Shown here piece after piece: positions 15,843 through 25,650 of a stretch of 64,000 nt of DNA (positions are counted from its first letter, which is position 1; every line of letters starts with the position of its first letter). The notes beneath the pieces are model-generated. The model had not been told where the DNA came from. It was given only the letters and a program-made list of their open reading frames with translations, and searched no databases. The position numbers and the translations under genes are program-made. The DNA comes from Halosaccharopolyspora lacisalsi (GTDB lineage Bacteria > Actinomycetota > Actinomycetes > Mycobacteriales > Pseudonocardiaceae): assembly GCF_014137975.1 (NCBI RefSeq), contig NZ_JACGWZ010000002.1, positions 310,001 through 374,000 of the forward strand, in the 5' to 3' direction.

Positions 15843-17237
15843 TTAAGGATGTTTCGCTCTCCACCCGTCTGGGGGTCGGAGTCCGGGAGGAGCAGTTTCC
15901 TCCGACCGGCGATCACGGTCCTGCAGGATCTGCCGCACCCGCTTGTGTGGGGTGTGCAGGGAGATGTCGGGGTCTCCGTGCCGTCGCAGGATGGTGATCG
16001 CTGCCGCGTGGTCTGCCCGCCACACGTCCCCGCACCGGGTGCAGTGAAGCCGGTCCCCGGCCCGGTCGCCGAGGCAACCGCAGCAGGGGGCGACTTGTGA
16101 CGTGTAGGCCGCGTTGACCGGCGACAACGCCGAACTTCGGCGTTCCGACGCGCTGGACAGCGCCTCCGCCAGCACACCCTTGGTCCACTGGTTGAGGCGC
16201 CGGTTGGTGGTCCGCCCGCGGCTGTGCCGGGCGGAGAACGGTTTCGCCAGGTCTTCGGCCACCACATGGTTCGCGTGGTCGCAGACCTGGTGGGCAGCGG
16301 TGAAGCACAACGTGCGGACCCGCTGCTCCAGCCGGTGGGCACGCCGCTGCCATTTCACCGTGCCGAGGTTGTTGGCCACGATCCGATCGTGCTTGGCCCG
16401 GTTGCCTTGGGCGAGTTCGTGCTGCGCCAGCGCACGCAGCTTGCTCCGGCTTTGCCCCTTACATTTCCGGTGGTCGGACTCGCTGGCCAGCAGCTCACCG
16501 AGCCCGTCACCGTGGTGGTTGCCGTGGGAGTCCACGAGCGCTTCGGCGTATCCCTTATCCACCCCGACGTCACCGGTGCCGCACGGGCGTTGCGAGGTGG
16601 GCATGGTGGCCGCGTCGATCTGGTGATGCACCTCGACCCGGCCGTCGCGCAGGATCAACCGTAACGTGCCGGACGGTGCCACGTTGGTGTTCAGCGGAAT
16701 GCGCACGGGGCTGCGCCGTTCCAGGCCGGGCACCGACAGCCACACGTTCCCACTGGCCGGATGGGCCCACGTGGTGTACTGGTCGGCCCGCACGATGATC
16801 CGGTTCGCCACGCGGCTGTGTCCGTGCCGCCAATGCTGACGCATCATGCGGGACAGATACCCATCCTGGGGCCACGTGTCGCGTCTCAACGCGGTATACA
16901 GCCGTTTCCGCTCAGCCTCGGACACGGCCAGGCGGGCGATGGCCCGTCGCACCGGTGCTGTCGCCGCTTCCCGGTAGGTCGCAATGTCCGCGATGGTGTC
17001 GCGCAGCGTTTCTTTCCACGCGTTCGCCAGCACCCCGAACTGGTCGGCTGTGCCGTCCGCGAGCCACCGGTCACGGATGTCTCGGTCTGTGACGCCGACT
17101 CCGGCCAGCGCCCCGTACTCGCGCCACACCTTCGCCCGCACCCGACCAGGACGACGGGCCTGCTCGGTGAGAGCAGCCTGCTTACCCGGGTTCAGTCCGT
17201 CGCTGTAGGCGATCCGGGTCGTTTTCGCGGCTTTCAC
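15843..17237 (-). CDS. tnpB: TnpB RNA-guided endonuclease (IS607-associated)
   Basis: This full-length 464-residue TnpB retains the RuvC triad (Asp227 in GVDKGYAE, Glu329 in VVAEDLAKPF, Asp409 in RADHAAA) and the zinc ribbon (Cys385/388 and Cys399/402), with an Arg-rich helical N-terminus. TnpB proteins are ancestors of Cas12 and use an omega-RNA from the element's right end to cut DNA and maintain the transposon. The GTG at 17237 overlaps the tnpA stop (GTGA). The omega-RNA would be expected from the tnpB 3' end through about 15790, with the guide reading into the epimerase leader; this is inference. Confidence 0.88.
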   Translation of the reverse strand: MKAAKTTRIAYSDGLNPGKQAALTEQARRPGRVRAKVWREYGALAGVGVTDRDIRDRWLADGTADQFGVLANAWKETLRDTIADIATYREAATAPVRRAIARLAVSEAERKRLYTALRRDTWPQDGYLSRMMRQHWRHGHSRVANRIIVRADQYTTWAHPASGNVWLSVPGLERRSPVRIPLNTNVAPSGTLRLILRDGRVEVHHQIDAATMPTSQRPCGTGDVGVDKGYAEALVDSHGNHHGDGLGELLASESDHRKCKGQSRSKLRALAQHELAQGNRAKHDRIVANNLGTVKWQRRAHRLEQRVRTLCFTAAHQVCDHANHVVAEDLAKPFSARHSRGRTTNRRLNQWTKGVLAEALSSASERRSSALSPVNAAYTSQVAPCCGCLGDRAGDRLHCTRCGDVWRADHAAAITILRRHGDPDISLHTPHKRVRQILQDRDRRSEETAPPGLRPPDGWRAKHP

Positions 17238-17839
17238 GATCCGGCCCCGAACTCGTCTGTCAACTGCTTCTCGTACCTGCGTAGCCCATCCAGGCGGCCC
17301 GAGAAGGTGTGCACGATCGCCAACAGGTCCTCGACTAGTTCCCGCTGCGGCGACAACGACTCCGCGTTGGCCACGGTGATGCGGCACCCGTTCCGGTGAG
17401 CCACGTGTTCAAGATAGTCGAACCCGAACCGCGCCAGCCGGTCCTGGTGCGCCACCAGCACGTGGTCGATCTGCCCGTCCTCGATGCGGTCCATCAGGTT
17501 CAGGAACTTCGGGCGCTGTAGGTTCATGCCCCCACCGACTTCGCGGACTCGCTCGTCCACGGTGATGCCGTTGGCCAGGCAGAACTGGTCCATCGCTGCC
17601 ACTTGAGATTCCAGCTCGTCGCGCTGCCCGCTGCTGGAAACGCGGCAGTACACCACCGTGGCCCGCTGCTGGACGGCGGCAAGGTTCAACACGGACCGCA
17701 CGTCCGCCTCGGTGAAGTAGCGCTGCCCACTCCGGGTGCGTTTCGCGGTCAGCAGCCCCTCGCGTTCCCACCGGCGTACGGTGCTCGCCGACCGGCCAAC
17801 CCGCGCAGCGAATTCCCCGATCCGATAAACCTTGTCCAT
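17234..17839 (-). CDS. tnpA: IS607-family serine recombinase/transposase TnpA
   Basis: This 201-residue protein has an N-terminal MerR-like HTH (YRIGEFAARVGRSASTVRRWEREG, seen as RIGEFAARVGRS then TVRRWEREGLL) followed by a small serine-recombinase domain with the catalytic Ser in VVYCRVSSSGQ and the conserved HQDRLARFG helix. Such enzymes move IS607 elements through double-strand cleavage and a circular intermediate. I chose the ATG at 17839; a TTG at 17848 is the alternative and neither has a clear ribosome site. The 227 bp upstream of it to 18066 hold no gene I recognise. Confidence 0.9.
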   Translation of the reverse strand: MDKVYRIGEFAARVGRSASTVRRWEREGLLTAKRTRSGQRYFTEADVRSVLNLAAVQQRATVVYCRVSSSGQRDELESQVAAMDQFCLANGITVDERVREVGGGMNLQRPKFLNLMDRIEDGQIDHVLVAHQDRLARFGFDYLEHVAHRNGCRITVANAESLSPQRELVEDLLAIVHTFSGRLDGLRRYEKQLTDEFGAGS

Positions 17840-18066
17840 CAAGGTCAATAGTACACAACTCTAAACAATAATTCATGCACTAGTCAGAGCTCCTTCGTGG
17901 CCTGAGCGTGTTCGCCTTCGCCCGCTGCGGGTTCGGCGCGGAGGCGAGTCTAGGTCGTGTTCGAGGACTCTTGGTCCACATTCGTCGGTTCGGTGGCCGC
18001 GGTCGAATCGCCCGCTCGGGTCCTGCGGTGATCCGGGATGCTCCTGCGAGCGCAGCCTGCCGTCCG

Positions 18067-19620
18067 CTATTCGGCCGTGACGGAAACCGAGTGCCAACCG
18101 GTGGCGCCGTCGGGAACGACGTCCGCGCGCTTCGGCGTCTGGGTGTATCCGGACTTGTCGGTGGCGCGGCACTCCAGGGTGTGTCGGCCGGGGGAGAGGT
18201 CGAGCTCGGTTCGCCACATCCGCCAAGTGTCGAGGTTGACCTCCGTGGACAGCCGCGCGTCTTGCCACGGGCCACCATCGAGGCGCACCTGCACACGGCG
18301 GATGCCGGTGGTCTGGGCCCAGGAGGTGCCCGCGACGGTGGTGGTGCCCGCCGGCACCCGGGCGAACCCGGCCGGGGAGTCGATGCGCGACTGCGTCTTG
18401 ACGGGGGCGCGCTCGGCCCAACCGCGCTTCTCCCAGTAGGTCTCCCCGTCCCAGGTGGTCAGTTCGAGGCCGGTCAACCACTTGGTCGCCGAGACGAAGC
18501 CGTACAGCCCCGGCGTGACCATCCGCACCGGGAAGCCGTGCTGGGCCGGAAGCGGTCGTCCGTTCATGCCCACGGCCAGCAGGGCGTCACGGCCGGGATC
18601 CGTGAGCACGTCCACGGGGGTGCCCGCCGTGAACCCGTCGGTGCTGGTGCTGAACACCTGATCGGCACCGGATCGGACCCCGGCCTCCAGCAGTACGTCC
18701 CTGATCGGCACCCCTTCGAAGGTCGCGGTGGAGACGTAGTCCCCTCCGACCGGGTTCGACACGCAGGACATGGTGATCGTTCTCGCGATCCGGCGGCGCC
18801 GCAGCAGGTCGTCGAAGGACAGGTTCAGCTCGCGGTCGACCATGCCGTGCACTCTCAGCCGCCATCCCTCGACGGTGACCCGGGGGACGGTGAAGGCGGT
18901 GTCGATGCGGTGGAACTCCTCGTTGGGCGTGAGGAACGTCGGTGTCCCCACCTCGTGGAAGTCCGCGCCCGCCGGGATTTTCGAGCTCTCCACCGGTCGC
19001 ACGGACAGGGCGCGCTCGACCGCCAGCCGCGAGGCTCGTACGTTGTCGCGCTCGACCAGGTGCCGGCCTCCGAGGCCGGCGGCGCCCGCGCCCACCGCGA
19101 CAGTAGCCGCCGAACCCAGGAAGCGACGCCGGTCCGGACCGCTCCGGGCGGGTTCCGTTTCCTCGCTCGTCTCCCCGCGGCGTCCGGCCGTGCTGTGCAA
19201 CCAGCCGAAGACACCGCCCCCGGCGACCGTGGTCACCACCGGCGCGATCAGCGCGGTCGGACCGAGCCCCACGGCTGCCGAGGTTCCCACCACGCCGAAC
19301 AGAGCGATCATCAGCATTCCGGGTAGGCGCCGGCGGCGTGACAGGACACCGCCGACCACGGCCACGACCAGGATGACCAGTGCCATGCCGATCAGCAGGG
19401 CCAGCTTGTCGGCAGCGCCGAAGACGTCGATCGCGAACGACTTCACCGGTTGTGGCGTGAGATCGATGGCCGCGTTGCCCACCACGATCAGCGGGGAGAA
19501 CCGCGGATCGGTCAGCCCGGCCACGAGGTGCCCGGCGGCCAGTGCCGAAGCCGCCGCCAGCCCACCGATCAGCGCCGCTACGGATCTCGTGAGTCCGGCG
19601 CTACGTTTCGGATCGCTCAT
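18067..19620 (-). CDS. Membrane-anchored molybdopterin oxidoreductase (sulfite-oxidase fold)
   Basis: This 517-residue protein has four or five N-terminal membrane helices (to about residue 140), then an internal Tat-like RRRFLG motif at 164-169 with a hydrophobic stretch. The sulfite-oxidase molybdenum domain follows, with the cofactor-ligating Cys286 in TITMSCVSNPVGG, and then a C-terminal immunoglobulin-like dimerisation domain. The catalytic part should lie outside the membrane. Physiological substrates of these actinobacterial proteins are not established. It is separated from the epimerase gene only by the IS607 element, which suggests they belong to one functional set. Confidence 0.88.
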   Translation of the reverse strand: MSDPKRSAGLTRSVAALIGGLAAASALAAGHLVAGLTDPRFSPLIVVGNAAIDLTPQPVKSFAIDVFGAADKLALLIGMALVILVVAVVGGVLSRRRRLPGMLMIALFGVVGTSAAVGLGPTALIAPVVTTVAGGGVFGWLHSTAGRRGETSEETEPARSGPDRRRFLGSAATVAVGAGAAGLGGRHLVERDNVRASRLAVERALSVRPVESSKIPAGADFHEVGTPTFLTPNEEFHRIDTAFTVPRVTVEGWRLRVHGMVDRELNLSFDDLLRRRRIARTITMSCVSNPVGGDYVSTATFEGVPIRDVLLEAGVRSGADQVFSTSTDGFTAGTPVDVLTDPGRDALLAVGMNGRPLPAQHGFPVRMVTPGLYGFVSATKWLTGLELTTWDGETYWEKRGWAERAPVKTQSRIDSPAGFARVPAGTTTVAGTSWAQTTGIRRVQVRLDGGPWQDARLSTEVNLDTWRMWRTELDLSPGRHTLECRATDKSGYTQTPKRADVVPDGATGWHSVSVTAE

Positions 19621-19702
19621 GCCCGGGATTCGTACTCACCCCGCGTGGCGATTGGTTTCGTCCCTCGTCGGTGAAGCTCTCAGCGGCTCTCGTGTGCCGC
19701 TG

Positions 19703-19900
19703 TCAGTCTCGCTCCCGGCGCTGCTGGTCCTTCGTCCGCAGCTGCTGCTTCACGTCTTCCAGGTCCCACCGGTAGTGACCTCCCGGCGTGACGAGCGTCG
19801 GTTCAAGCTGCCCGTTACGGGCGTAGTTCGTGATCGACTGGTGGGAGATGCCTAACTCCCTCGCGAGCTGTCCGGACGTGAGTAGCCGATCGCGAGTCAT
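19703..19900 (-). CDS. Small BldC/MerR-like DNA-binding protein
   Basis: This 65-residue protein consists almost only of a MerR-type winged HTH (LTSGQLARELGISHQSITNY, then GGHYRWDLEDVKQQL), like BldC-type or excisionase-type small regulators that bind direct repeats cooperatively. The ATG at 19900 has no strong ribosome site. It is divergent from the zinc-finger gene at 20010, whose promoter region it may control. Excisionase function is unlikely because no integrase is nearby. Confidence 0.82.
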   Translation of the reverse strand: MTRDRLLTSGQLARELGISHQSITNYARNGQLEPTLVTPGGHYRWDLEDVKQQLRTKDQQRRERD

Positions 19901-19940
19901 GAACCGATCGTATTTCGCCCGATCGGCCTACGCTGGTCGC

Positions 19941-19969
19941 TTTAGCACTATAAGAAGTTTCGGTACATT
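19941..19969 (+). promoter_or_regulatory. Putative promoter of the zinc-finger gene
   Basis: TTTAGC (19941-19946) and TACATT (19964-19969) are spaced by 17 bp in the AT-richest part of the divergent region, about 40 bp before the GTG at 20010. Confidence 0.35.
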
Positions 19970-20009
19970 GGGAGGAGTTGTCAGATTTAGCAGTTTTTTG
20001 GGGAGCGAT

Positions 20010-20264
20010 GTGGAAGTCGTGAAGACACCGGACGAGAGCCAGTACCACTACTGGCCTCCCGTGTTCGGGGAGCAGATGGGGCCGCACGGCACCCGGCACG
20101 CCTTCAAGGGCGGCCGCAAGTGGGACGGCCGGAGGTCGGGAACGTCGGTCTGCGGAGCGGAAGACCTGCCTATGGCGGGACCGTCCGAGGTCGACTGGCT
20201 CATGGCACCGACGTGCATGGACTGCCATGCGTTCTTGAAGGGGGAGCAGTCGTGGACGAAGTAG
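20010..20264 (+). CDS. Small zinc-finger-like protein
   Basis: This 84-residue protein has conserved His/Cys residues: GTRHAF, SVCGAED and PTCMDCHAFL form a probable zinc site (Cys...Cys-x2-Cys with His). It belongs to a class of short zinc-finger proteins common in Pseudonocardiales, whose function is unknown. The GTG at 20010 has GGGGAG about six bases upstream. An ATG two bases before it opens a frame of only four codons. The next small frame starts 13 bases before its stop, suggesting a two-gene operon closed by the terminator at 20474. Confidence 0.72.
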   Translation: MEVVKTPDESQYHYWPPVFGEQMGPHGTRHAFKGGRKWDGRRSGTSVCGAEDLPMAGPSEVDWLMAPTCMDCHAFLKGEQSWTK

Positions 20265-20468
20265 GCAAGCTGACGAGGCTCGCCATGGTCGCTCTCGGCA
20301 ACGCCGTGGTGGACATCGACAACGACACCCTGCCCGCGGGCAGCGTCACGAACTGGCCAGCGGTCTCGACAACCTGTCGGCAGCGATCAGGGAGCCGGAT
20401 CAGCCCCCGAACGTCATCGAGGGCTCCAGCTCCCCGGGGACCGGACTCCCGGGATCCGGAGCCGCTGA
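20252..20468 (+). pseudogene. Small hypothetical ORF, apparently frameshifted
   Basis: The frame starting at GTG 20252 reads VDEVGKLTRLAMVALGNAV and then VDIDNDTLPAG; at about 20338 sensible coding switches to another frame (QRHELASGLDNLSAAIREPD, then QPPNVIEG). A single missing base in GGG-CAG would restore one protein of roughly 65-70 residues. Neither frame has a stop before the terminator hairpin, so the 3' end is uncertain. It overlaps the zinc-finger gene end by 13 bases. Function unknown; a sequencing error is possible. Confidence 0.5.
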
Positions 20469-20473
20469 AAGCC

Positions 20474-20508
20474 GCCCCTGCCGCGCCCCGACAGCGGCAG
20501 GGGCTTTT
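20474..20508 (+). terminator. Strong intrinsic terminator
   Basis: The perfect 11-bp stem GCCCCTGCCGC / GCGGCAGGGGC (20474-20484, 20494-20504) with a 9-base loop is followed by TTTT. It ends the zinc-finger operon and abuts the stop codon of the convergent GlxA regulator gene, so it probably serves both. Confidence 0.85.
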
Positions 20509-21518
20509 CACGTCCCACTCGCGTCGTTGCCGTCAAGGGCGGTGGTGCTTCCTCGGAAAGTGCTGCGGTAAGTGCGCGGGGAAACGCCGAGGTCGTTGTA
20601 CAGGTGTTGGCGCAGCGAGGCCGTGGTCGTGAAACCGGCCTCCGCGGCGATCCGCTCGACCGGAAGGTCGGTCTCCTCCAGCAGCTGCCGGACGCGTTCG
20701 AGACGTTGCCGGGTCAGCCACCGCAGCGGCGACATGCCGACCTCCTCGCGAAAGCGACGCGTGAAGGCCCGGGTGCTCATCGACTCCCGCGCGGCCAGCT
20801 CGCGCAGGGTCAGCGGCCGGTCGAGATGCCGCAGCGCCCAGGCGCGGGCCGTTCCGGTGGAGGAGAGTCCCGGCTCGGGAACGGGACGGCGGATGAACTG
20901 GGCCTGCCCGCCCTCCCGGTGAGCGGGCACGACCGTGGTGCGGGCGACGTCGTTGGCCACCGCCGAGCCGTGGTCCTCGCGGATCATGTGCAGGCACAGG
21001 TCGATGCCCGCGGCTTCCCCCGCCGAGGTCAGCACGTTCTCCTCGGCGGTGTAGAGCACGTTCGGGTCGAGGTCGACGGTCGGGTACAGCCGTCGAAAAC
21101 GTTCCACCGCCCGCCAGTGCGTCGTGGCCCGACGCCCGTCAAGGAGTCCGGCCGCGGCCAGTACGAAAGCACCCGTGCAGATCGAGGCTATGCGGGTGCC
21201 CGGGCGGATGCGGGCGAGTGCGGCGGTGAGGTCGGCATCCAGCGGAGCCGCGACCTCGTCGTACTCGTGCGAGGCCACGAGAACGACGGTGTCGGCCTCG
21301 TCCACGACGGCGAGGCCGTGCGTGACGGTGATGGCGAAGTCGGCATCGGTACGGACCTGACCGGGTACGGGAGTGCAGGTCAGCACGTCGTACAACGGTG
21401 TGTCGTCGGTCGAGGCGCTGCCGAACAACTGGTGCACCAACCCCAGTTCCATCGGCAGCAATCCGTCGCGGACGAGCACGGCGACTCGGTGGCGCGCGGG
21501 GCTCGTGCCAGTAATCAT
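20508..21518 (-). CDS. GlxA-type AraC family transcriptional regulator
   Basis: This 336-residue protein has an N-terminal DJ-1/PfpI-like domain with the nucleophile-elbow sequence SICTGAFVLAAAGLL, and a C-terminal AraC double HTH (TLRELAARESMSTRAFTRRF and ERIAAEAGFTTTASLRQHL). GlxA-type regulators usually activate or repress nearby catabolic or stress genes in response to unknown ligands. The ATG at 21518 was chosen; further upstream sequence is not conserved-looking. No obvious target gene is adjacent except the small membrane protein divergent at 21620. Confidence 0.9.
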   Translation of the reverse strand: MITGTSPARHRVAVLVRDGLLPMELGLVHQLFGSASTDDTPLYDVLTCTPVPGQVRTDADFAITVTHGLAVVDEADTVVLVASHEYDEVAAPLDADLTAALARIRPGTRIASICTGAFVLAAAGLLDGRRATTHWRAVERFRRLYPTVDLDPNVLYTAEENVLTSAGEAAGIDLCLHMIREDHGSAVANDVARTTVVPAHREGGQAQFIRRPVPEPGLSSTGTARAWALRHLDRPLTLRELAARESMSTRAFTRRFREEVGMSPLRWLTRQRLERVRQLLEETDLPVERIAAEAGFTTTASLRQHLYNDLGVSPRTYRSTFRGSTTALDGNDASGT

Positions 21519-21619
21519 GGCTCGATTCTTGCACAAGATGGCTTTCGAGCCACTCGTTTCACCGGAACCGACCCCGCACTCTCGGTATCGAGGCGCCGAA
21601 CGAGGAAAAGGAGTCGACG

Positions 21620-21820
21620 ATGTTCGAGACGTGGATCGCTCTGGCGGTGACGGCACTCGTCATGCTCTGCGCGGCGTGGGGGCTGACGTACCGGATGCGG
21701 AAGTTCGGGTCGCCGCTCGGCCGGAACAGAACCACTCGGTGCGGCCCGCACCACGGCAGGGAACCACACGAGACGCCGGTTTCGACGATCACCCGCGCGG
21801 GGTGGGGAACCGGCTCTTGA
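21620..21820 (+). CDS. Small single-pass membrane protein
   Basis: This 66-residue ORF has a strong AAGGAG box seven bases before the ATG. One transmembrane helix (residues about 4-22, WIALAVTALVMLCAAWGL) is followed by a basic, polar cytoplasmic tail. A perfect 11-bp hairpin starts ten bases after the stop, so it looks like a complete transcription unit. I recognise no family. Confidence 0.55.
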   Translation: MFETWIALAVTALVMLCAAWGLTYRMRKFGSPLGRNRTTRCGPHHGREPHETPVSTITRAGWGTGS

Positions 21821-21830
21821 ACGAAGAGGC

Positions 21831-21861
21831 GGCGGGGCGTGCTGGGGGTCCACGCCCCGCC
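21831..21861 (+). terminator. Hairpin terminator after the small membrane protein gene
   Basis: GGCGGGGCGTG / CACGCCCCGCC form a perfect 11-bp stem with a 9-base loop, ten bases past the stop codon at 21820. Confidence 0.65.
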
Positions 21862-21932
21862 GCTGAACGTCGCGCGAGGGGGGAGCGCGCGACGGAATTC
21901 AGGCTAACGTTGGTAGTTGAACCTTCATATTC

Positions 21933-21960
21933 GGGGGCCCGGACCGGTTTCCGGACCCCC
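21933..21960 (-). terminator. Hairpin terminator downstream of the Clp ATPase gene
   Basis: An 11-bp stem with one mismatch (21933-21943 and 21950-21960) lies eight bases past the clp stop codon on the minus strand. Confidence 0.6.
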
Positions 21961-21968
21961 GAACGTCG

Positions 21969-24482
<2,514 letters not shown>

Positions 24483-24567
24483 TACTACCTCTTTCCTTCG
24501 CGAGCTCCTGATGTGGTTGTTCCCGCGGAACTCACCAGCTCAAACATGAGCCTCCCCCTGCGGCATT

Positions 24568-24588
24568 CCTGAGTCGGGTTCGCTCAAG
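24568..24588 (-). promoter_or_regulatory. HAIR element (HspR-binding inverted repeat)
   Basis: CCTGAGT-N7-GCTCAAG differs from the HspR consensus CTTGAGT-N7-ACTCAAG at one base per arm and has the exact 7-bp spacing. It lies 86 bp upstream of the Clp ATPase ATG, where HspR repression of chaperone genes acts in actinobacteria. The small palindrome CTCA-N4-TGAG at 24539-24550 may be a weaker second site. Confidence 0.75.
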
Positions 24589-24601
24589 GCGAACTTCCGG
24601 A

Positions 24602-25561
24602 TCATGGCGTCTCTTGCTTGCGGCGGCCGGACTCCCGGTGAGGCCGTGCCTGACTGATCGCCTTCTCCAGCTCCGAGCGGTTCAGCTTGGACCGCCCCCG
24701 GATGTTCAACGTCCTGGCGCGGCGGTCCAGTTCGGCCTTGCTCAACTTCGAGACCTCCCGGGAGGCTTCCTCCTCGCCCCGGTCGCTTCGCGCCCGCTCG
24801 GCGCTGCGACGCAGGGTCGTGGAGAGATCGCTGTCCTCGGTCGGCTCCGGCGGAGGCCCCTCGAACTCCGGAGTGCGGCCCCGGCTCTTGTCCTCCAGGA
24901 GCTTGTCGACCCGCGCGGTGTAGGTGTCGGCGTAGGACTCCGGTTGCCAGGGCCCGCTCATGGAGTGGACGAGATCGGTGGCCATCCGCAGTTCCTTGCC
25001 GCTCCTGGCCGGCTTCCGGGCGCTCTCCTCGATCACCTCGGACTGGTCGCGGATCTCGTCGGCGAAGAACAGGGTGTCCAGTGCGAGGACGTCGTTGTCG
25101 GCGCGCAGTGCCGTGAGGTACTCCTTGCCGCGCAGCACGAACCGAGCGATGCCGGCCCGGTTCGTGTCGGCCAGCGCACGCCTGAGCAGTCCGTACGGCC
25201 GCTCGTGCTCCTGGGCGGAGGGGCTCAACCAGTAGGTCTTCTGGAAGTGGACAGGATCGATCTCGTCGAGATCGACGAAGCGGGAGATCTCGATGCTCTG
25301 GGAACGTCCCGGAGCGATGTCGTCCAGCTCCCTGGGCTCGACGGTCACCAGCGTGCCGTTGACGATGCGTCCCTTGACGACGTCCTCGGACCCGAGCTCC
25401 TCCCCGGTGCGTTCGTTGACCTTGCGATAGCGCACGCGGTCGGAGGTCCCCCGCTGGTACTGGTTGAAGGTGATGGTGTGGTTCTCGGTCGCGCTGTAGA
25501 GGCCGACGGGGATGGTCACCAGACCGAAGGTGACCGACCCGCTCCAGATCTTGTGCACCAT
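24602..25561 (-). CDS. ku: Ku protein (non-homologous end joining)
   Basis: This is a 319-residue bacterial Ku beginning VHKIWSGSVTFGLVTIPVGLYSAT, the conserved Ku N-terminus, with the bridge region KTYWLSPS conserved. A C-terminal SAP/Rho-N-like tail rich in Lys/Arg (SKAELDRRARTLNIRGRSKL) is typical of actinobacterial Ku. It binds DNA ends as a homodimer and recruits LigD. No ligD is in the window. The ATG has GGGAGGGAGG upstream with slightly long spacing. It lies downstream of selB on the same strand but with an 89-bp gap, so it is probably transcribed separately. Confidence 0.95.
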   Translation of the reverse strand: MVHKIWSGSVTFGLVTIPVGLYSATENHTITFNQYQRGTSDRVRYRKVNERTGEELGSEDVVKGRIVNGTLVTVEPRELDDIAPGRSQSIEISRFVDLDEIDPVHFQKTYWLSPSAQEHERPYGLLRRALADTNRAGIARFVLRGKEYLTALRADNDVLALDTLFFADEIRDQSEVIEESARKPARSGKELRMATDLVHSMSGPWQPESYADTYTARVDKLLEDKSRGRTPEFEGPPPEPTEDSDLSTTLRRSAERARSDRGEEEASREVSKLSKAELDRRARTLNIRGRSKLNRSELEKAISQARPHRESGRRKQETP

Positions 25562-25650
25562 GTCGGCGTGCCTCCCTCCCGCGGCACCGCTTGCCGAATC
25601 ATGCGGTGTACCCGTCGGGTGCCCCCTGCGGCCGCGCTCAAACGTGACGG

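Larger units (their letters stand above)
15843..17850 (-). mobile_element. IS607-type element (tnpA serine recombinase + tnpB)
   Basis: The element comprises a MerR-HTH serine recombinase (TnpA) and an overlapping TnpB on the minus strand, the diagnostic IS607 arrangement. IS607 elements have no terminal inverted repeats, so the exact ends cannot be read. The left end lies in the AT-rich stretch 17850-17885 and the right end between 15792 and 15842. Both genes look intact. It interrupts an apparently related gene set (molybdoprotein on one side, epimerase on the other). Confidence 0.85.

Noticed and set aside
17873-18481. A 202-codon frame on the minus strand overlapping the molybdoprotein gene end
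   Set aside because: It mostly shadows the molybdoprotein gene in another frame and shows no family motif; the free part (17880-18066) has no ribosome site.
21901-21920. AGGCTAAC core resembling an iron box
   Set aside because: Only the centre matches (about 12 of 19) and no iron gene is adjacent.
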